From assembly GCA_013698285.1 (NCBI GenBank), contig JACCVE010000416.1:1-7983 (forward strand): DNA of 7,983 bases, written 5' to 3'. The notes under the pieces are model-generated. The model was not told where the DNA came from, did not search any database, and saw only the letters and a list, made by a program, of their open reading frames with translations. Numbering within the stretch: position 1 is the first letter of the stretch; each line of letters begins with the position of its first letter. A program made the translations under genes and the position numbers. Source of the stretch: Chloroflexia bacterium (GTDB lineage Bacteria; Chloroflexota; Chloroflexia; Thermomicrobiales; UBA6265). Positions 7,378 to 7,983 of the stretch are shown piece by piece.

Positions 7378-7656
7378 CTACCGCCGTCGCCGCGTCGGGT
7401 CCGAGCGGACCGGCACAGGCACCAGGATCGGCTGGCGGGTCGGCCAGCCGACTTTGCCCGGCAGCGCCGTCACGACATCGATCAGGCGCCGCAGGCGCGG
7501 GAACGCGTTCCGCATGGGATTCACTGCTCCTTGACCGTTCGCGATGTTCCGCCCGCACGCGGCGACGACCCGCGCACCGGCGGCGAGTGGAGGGGCGAAA
7601 GTGCCGACGGTGAGCCAGCCTGCTAGCACCCGTCTCACGGCACTGTACCAGTCCAC
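7378..7656 (-). CDS. Doubtful small ORF, hypothetical protein of 92 residues
   Basis: GTG 7656 is preceded on the minus strand by GGAGG (7667-7663) at 6 bases, a good ribosome-binding site. The reading gives 92 residues beginning MDWYSAVRRVLAGWL, with a short hydrophobic N-terminal part and a basic, proline-rich end. An internal start, ATG 7515, also has AAGGAG upstream (7532-7527) and would give 45 residues. About four-fifths of the third positions are G or C, below the clear genes but above the preceding stretch of the same frame, which is why I do not start at ATG 7803. I recognise no family. It may be a small real gene, a decayed gene or chance. Confidence 0.25.
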   Translation of the reverse strand: MDWYSAVRRVLAGWLTVGTFAPPLAAGARVVAACGRNIANGQGAVNPMRNAFPRLRRLIDVVTALPGKVGWPTRQPILVPVPVRSDPTRRRR

Positions 7657-7774
7657 ACTATCCCTCCGCACCCCGCCCCCGGGCGATCCCCCATCGGTCG
7701 CGAGCCGGGCCGGGACTCCCGCACCTCGGCCAGTCCCAAGCCAGCGTCCCGTTCGGGTCACCGCGCCGTTCCGG

Positions 7775-7983
7775 TCAGCGCCATTCGGGCGGGCCTGGTT
7801 CATGATCCGCGCGCCCTGGCAGCGTCACCACTCCAGAGGCGATGCCCCCGACCCCAACTGGTGTCGCCGCCCCGGCTCGGACCGTGACCCCCGCCGCCGT
7901 CAGCGTCACCATCCGCCCCGCCAGTGCCGCGTGCGCCGCGTCCTCTCCGGCCAAGGTCCCGACCGGCATCGTCAGCTCGTGCA
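7775..7983 (-). CDS. 3' end of an unidentified minus-strand gene (C-terminal fragment)
   Basis: A minus-strand frame enters from the right edge (first full codon at 7981) and stops at TGA 7777-7775, giving 68 residues. Third positions are mostly G or C while second positions are balanced, as expected of coding sequence in this genome. ATG 7969 is in frame but is probably internal, because the frame stays open to the edge. The visible part is rich in Ala, Gly, Val and Thr (for example MVTLTAAGVTVRAG), suggesting beta strands, and ends in a charged tail. I cannot name a family. It would converge on metK. Confidence 0.5.
   Translation of the reverse strand, partial: HELTMPVGTLAGEDAAHAALAGRMVTLTAAGVTVRAGAATPVGVGGIASGVVTLPGRADHEPGPPEWR

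Larger units (their letters stand above)
7211..7774. other. Mostly non-coding stretch between metK and the right-edge gene
   Basis: Third-position G/C bias is weaker here than in the metabolic genes, and no long frame translates to a recognisable protein. Apart from the hairpin at 7257-7280 and the doubtful minus-strand ORF at 7378-7656, I see one more inverted repeat, GGGACT (7712-7717)/AGTCCC (7732-7737). It lies about 40 bases beyond the stop of the minus-strand edge gene and could help end its transcript. I see no tRNA, rRNA, CRISPR or transposase signature. Confidence 0.5.

Overview
This is a very GC-rich bacterial window whose plus-strand genes end most codons in G or C. It reads as ordinary chromosome from a high-GC bacterium. 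A shikimate kinase fused to 3-dehydroquinate synthase, a PfkB nucleoside-kinase-like protein, a short-type S-adenosylhomocysteine hydrolase and the hairpin-bearing intergenic repeats together suggest Chloroflexota (Thermomicrobia-like), but this is inference from family resemblance, not a proven placement.

Layout. (1) 3-1499: the 3' part of an aroK-aroB fusion, cut by the left edge. (2) 1500-1764: a spacer with a hairpin-bearing repeat copy, a short inverted repeat and a 10-bp direct repeat. (3) 1765-2928: an M20-family metallohydrolase with all expected metal ligands. (4) 2929-3293: a structure-rich spacer with two stacked hairpins, a second repeat copy in the opposite orientation, a good sigma-70-type promoter, and a 5' leader that folds as a three-way junction just ahead of a Shine-Dalgarno. 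(5) 3294-7152: pfkB-type kinase, ahcY and metK, all on the plus strand, probably one transcription unit, closed by a strong hairpin at 7180-7210. (6) 7211-7983: mostly non-coding sequence with a hairpin relic, a doubtful small minus-strand ORF, and at the right edge the coding-like 3' end of a minus-strand gene that I cannot identify.

How the genes fit together. MetK makes S-adenosylmethionine (SAM). Methyltransferases turn it into S-adenosylhomocysteine (SAH). AhcY splits SAH into homocysteine and adenosine. The PfkB-type kinase is a plausible adenosine kinase that would pull this reversible reaction forward. The unit is therefore a SAM-recycling operon lacking only methionine synthase.

The most interesting feature is the leader at about 3195-3293. 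It has a TTGCCC-17-TATGCT promoter with an extended -10, then almost at once a 10-bp closing helix enclosing two hairpins, a possible pseudoknot, the Shine-Dalgarno and a GTG start. I do not recognise it as any SAM or SAH riboswitch consensus I know, so it is a candidate regulatory RNA for the SAM cycle. The ahcY-metK spacer also has two hairpins and a 14-bp tandem repeat that forms two tiny ORFs linked by ATGA overlaps to metK.
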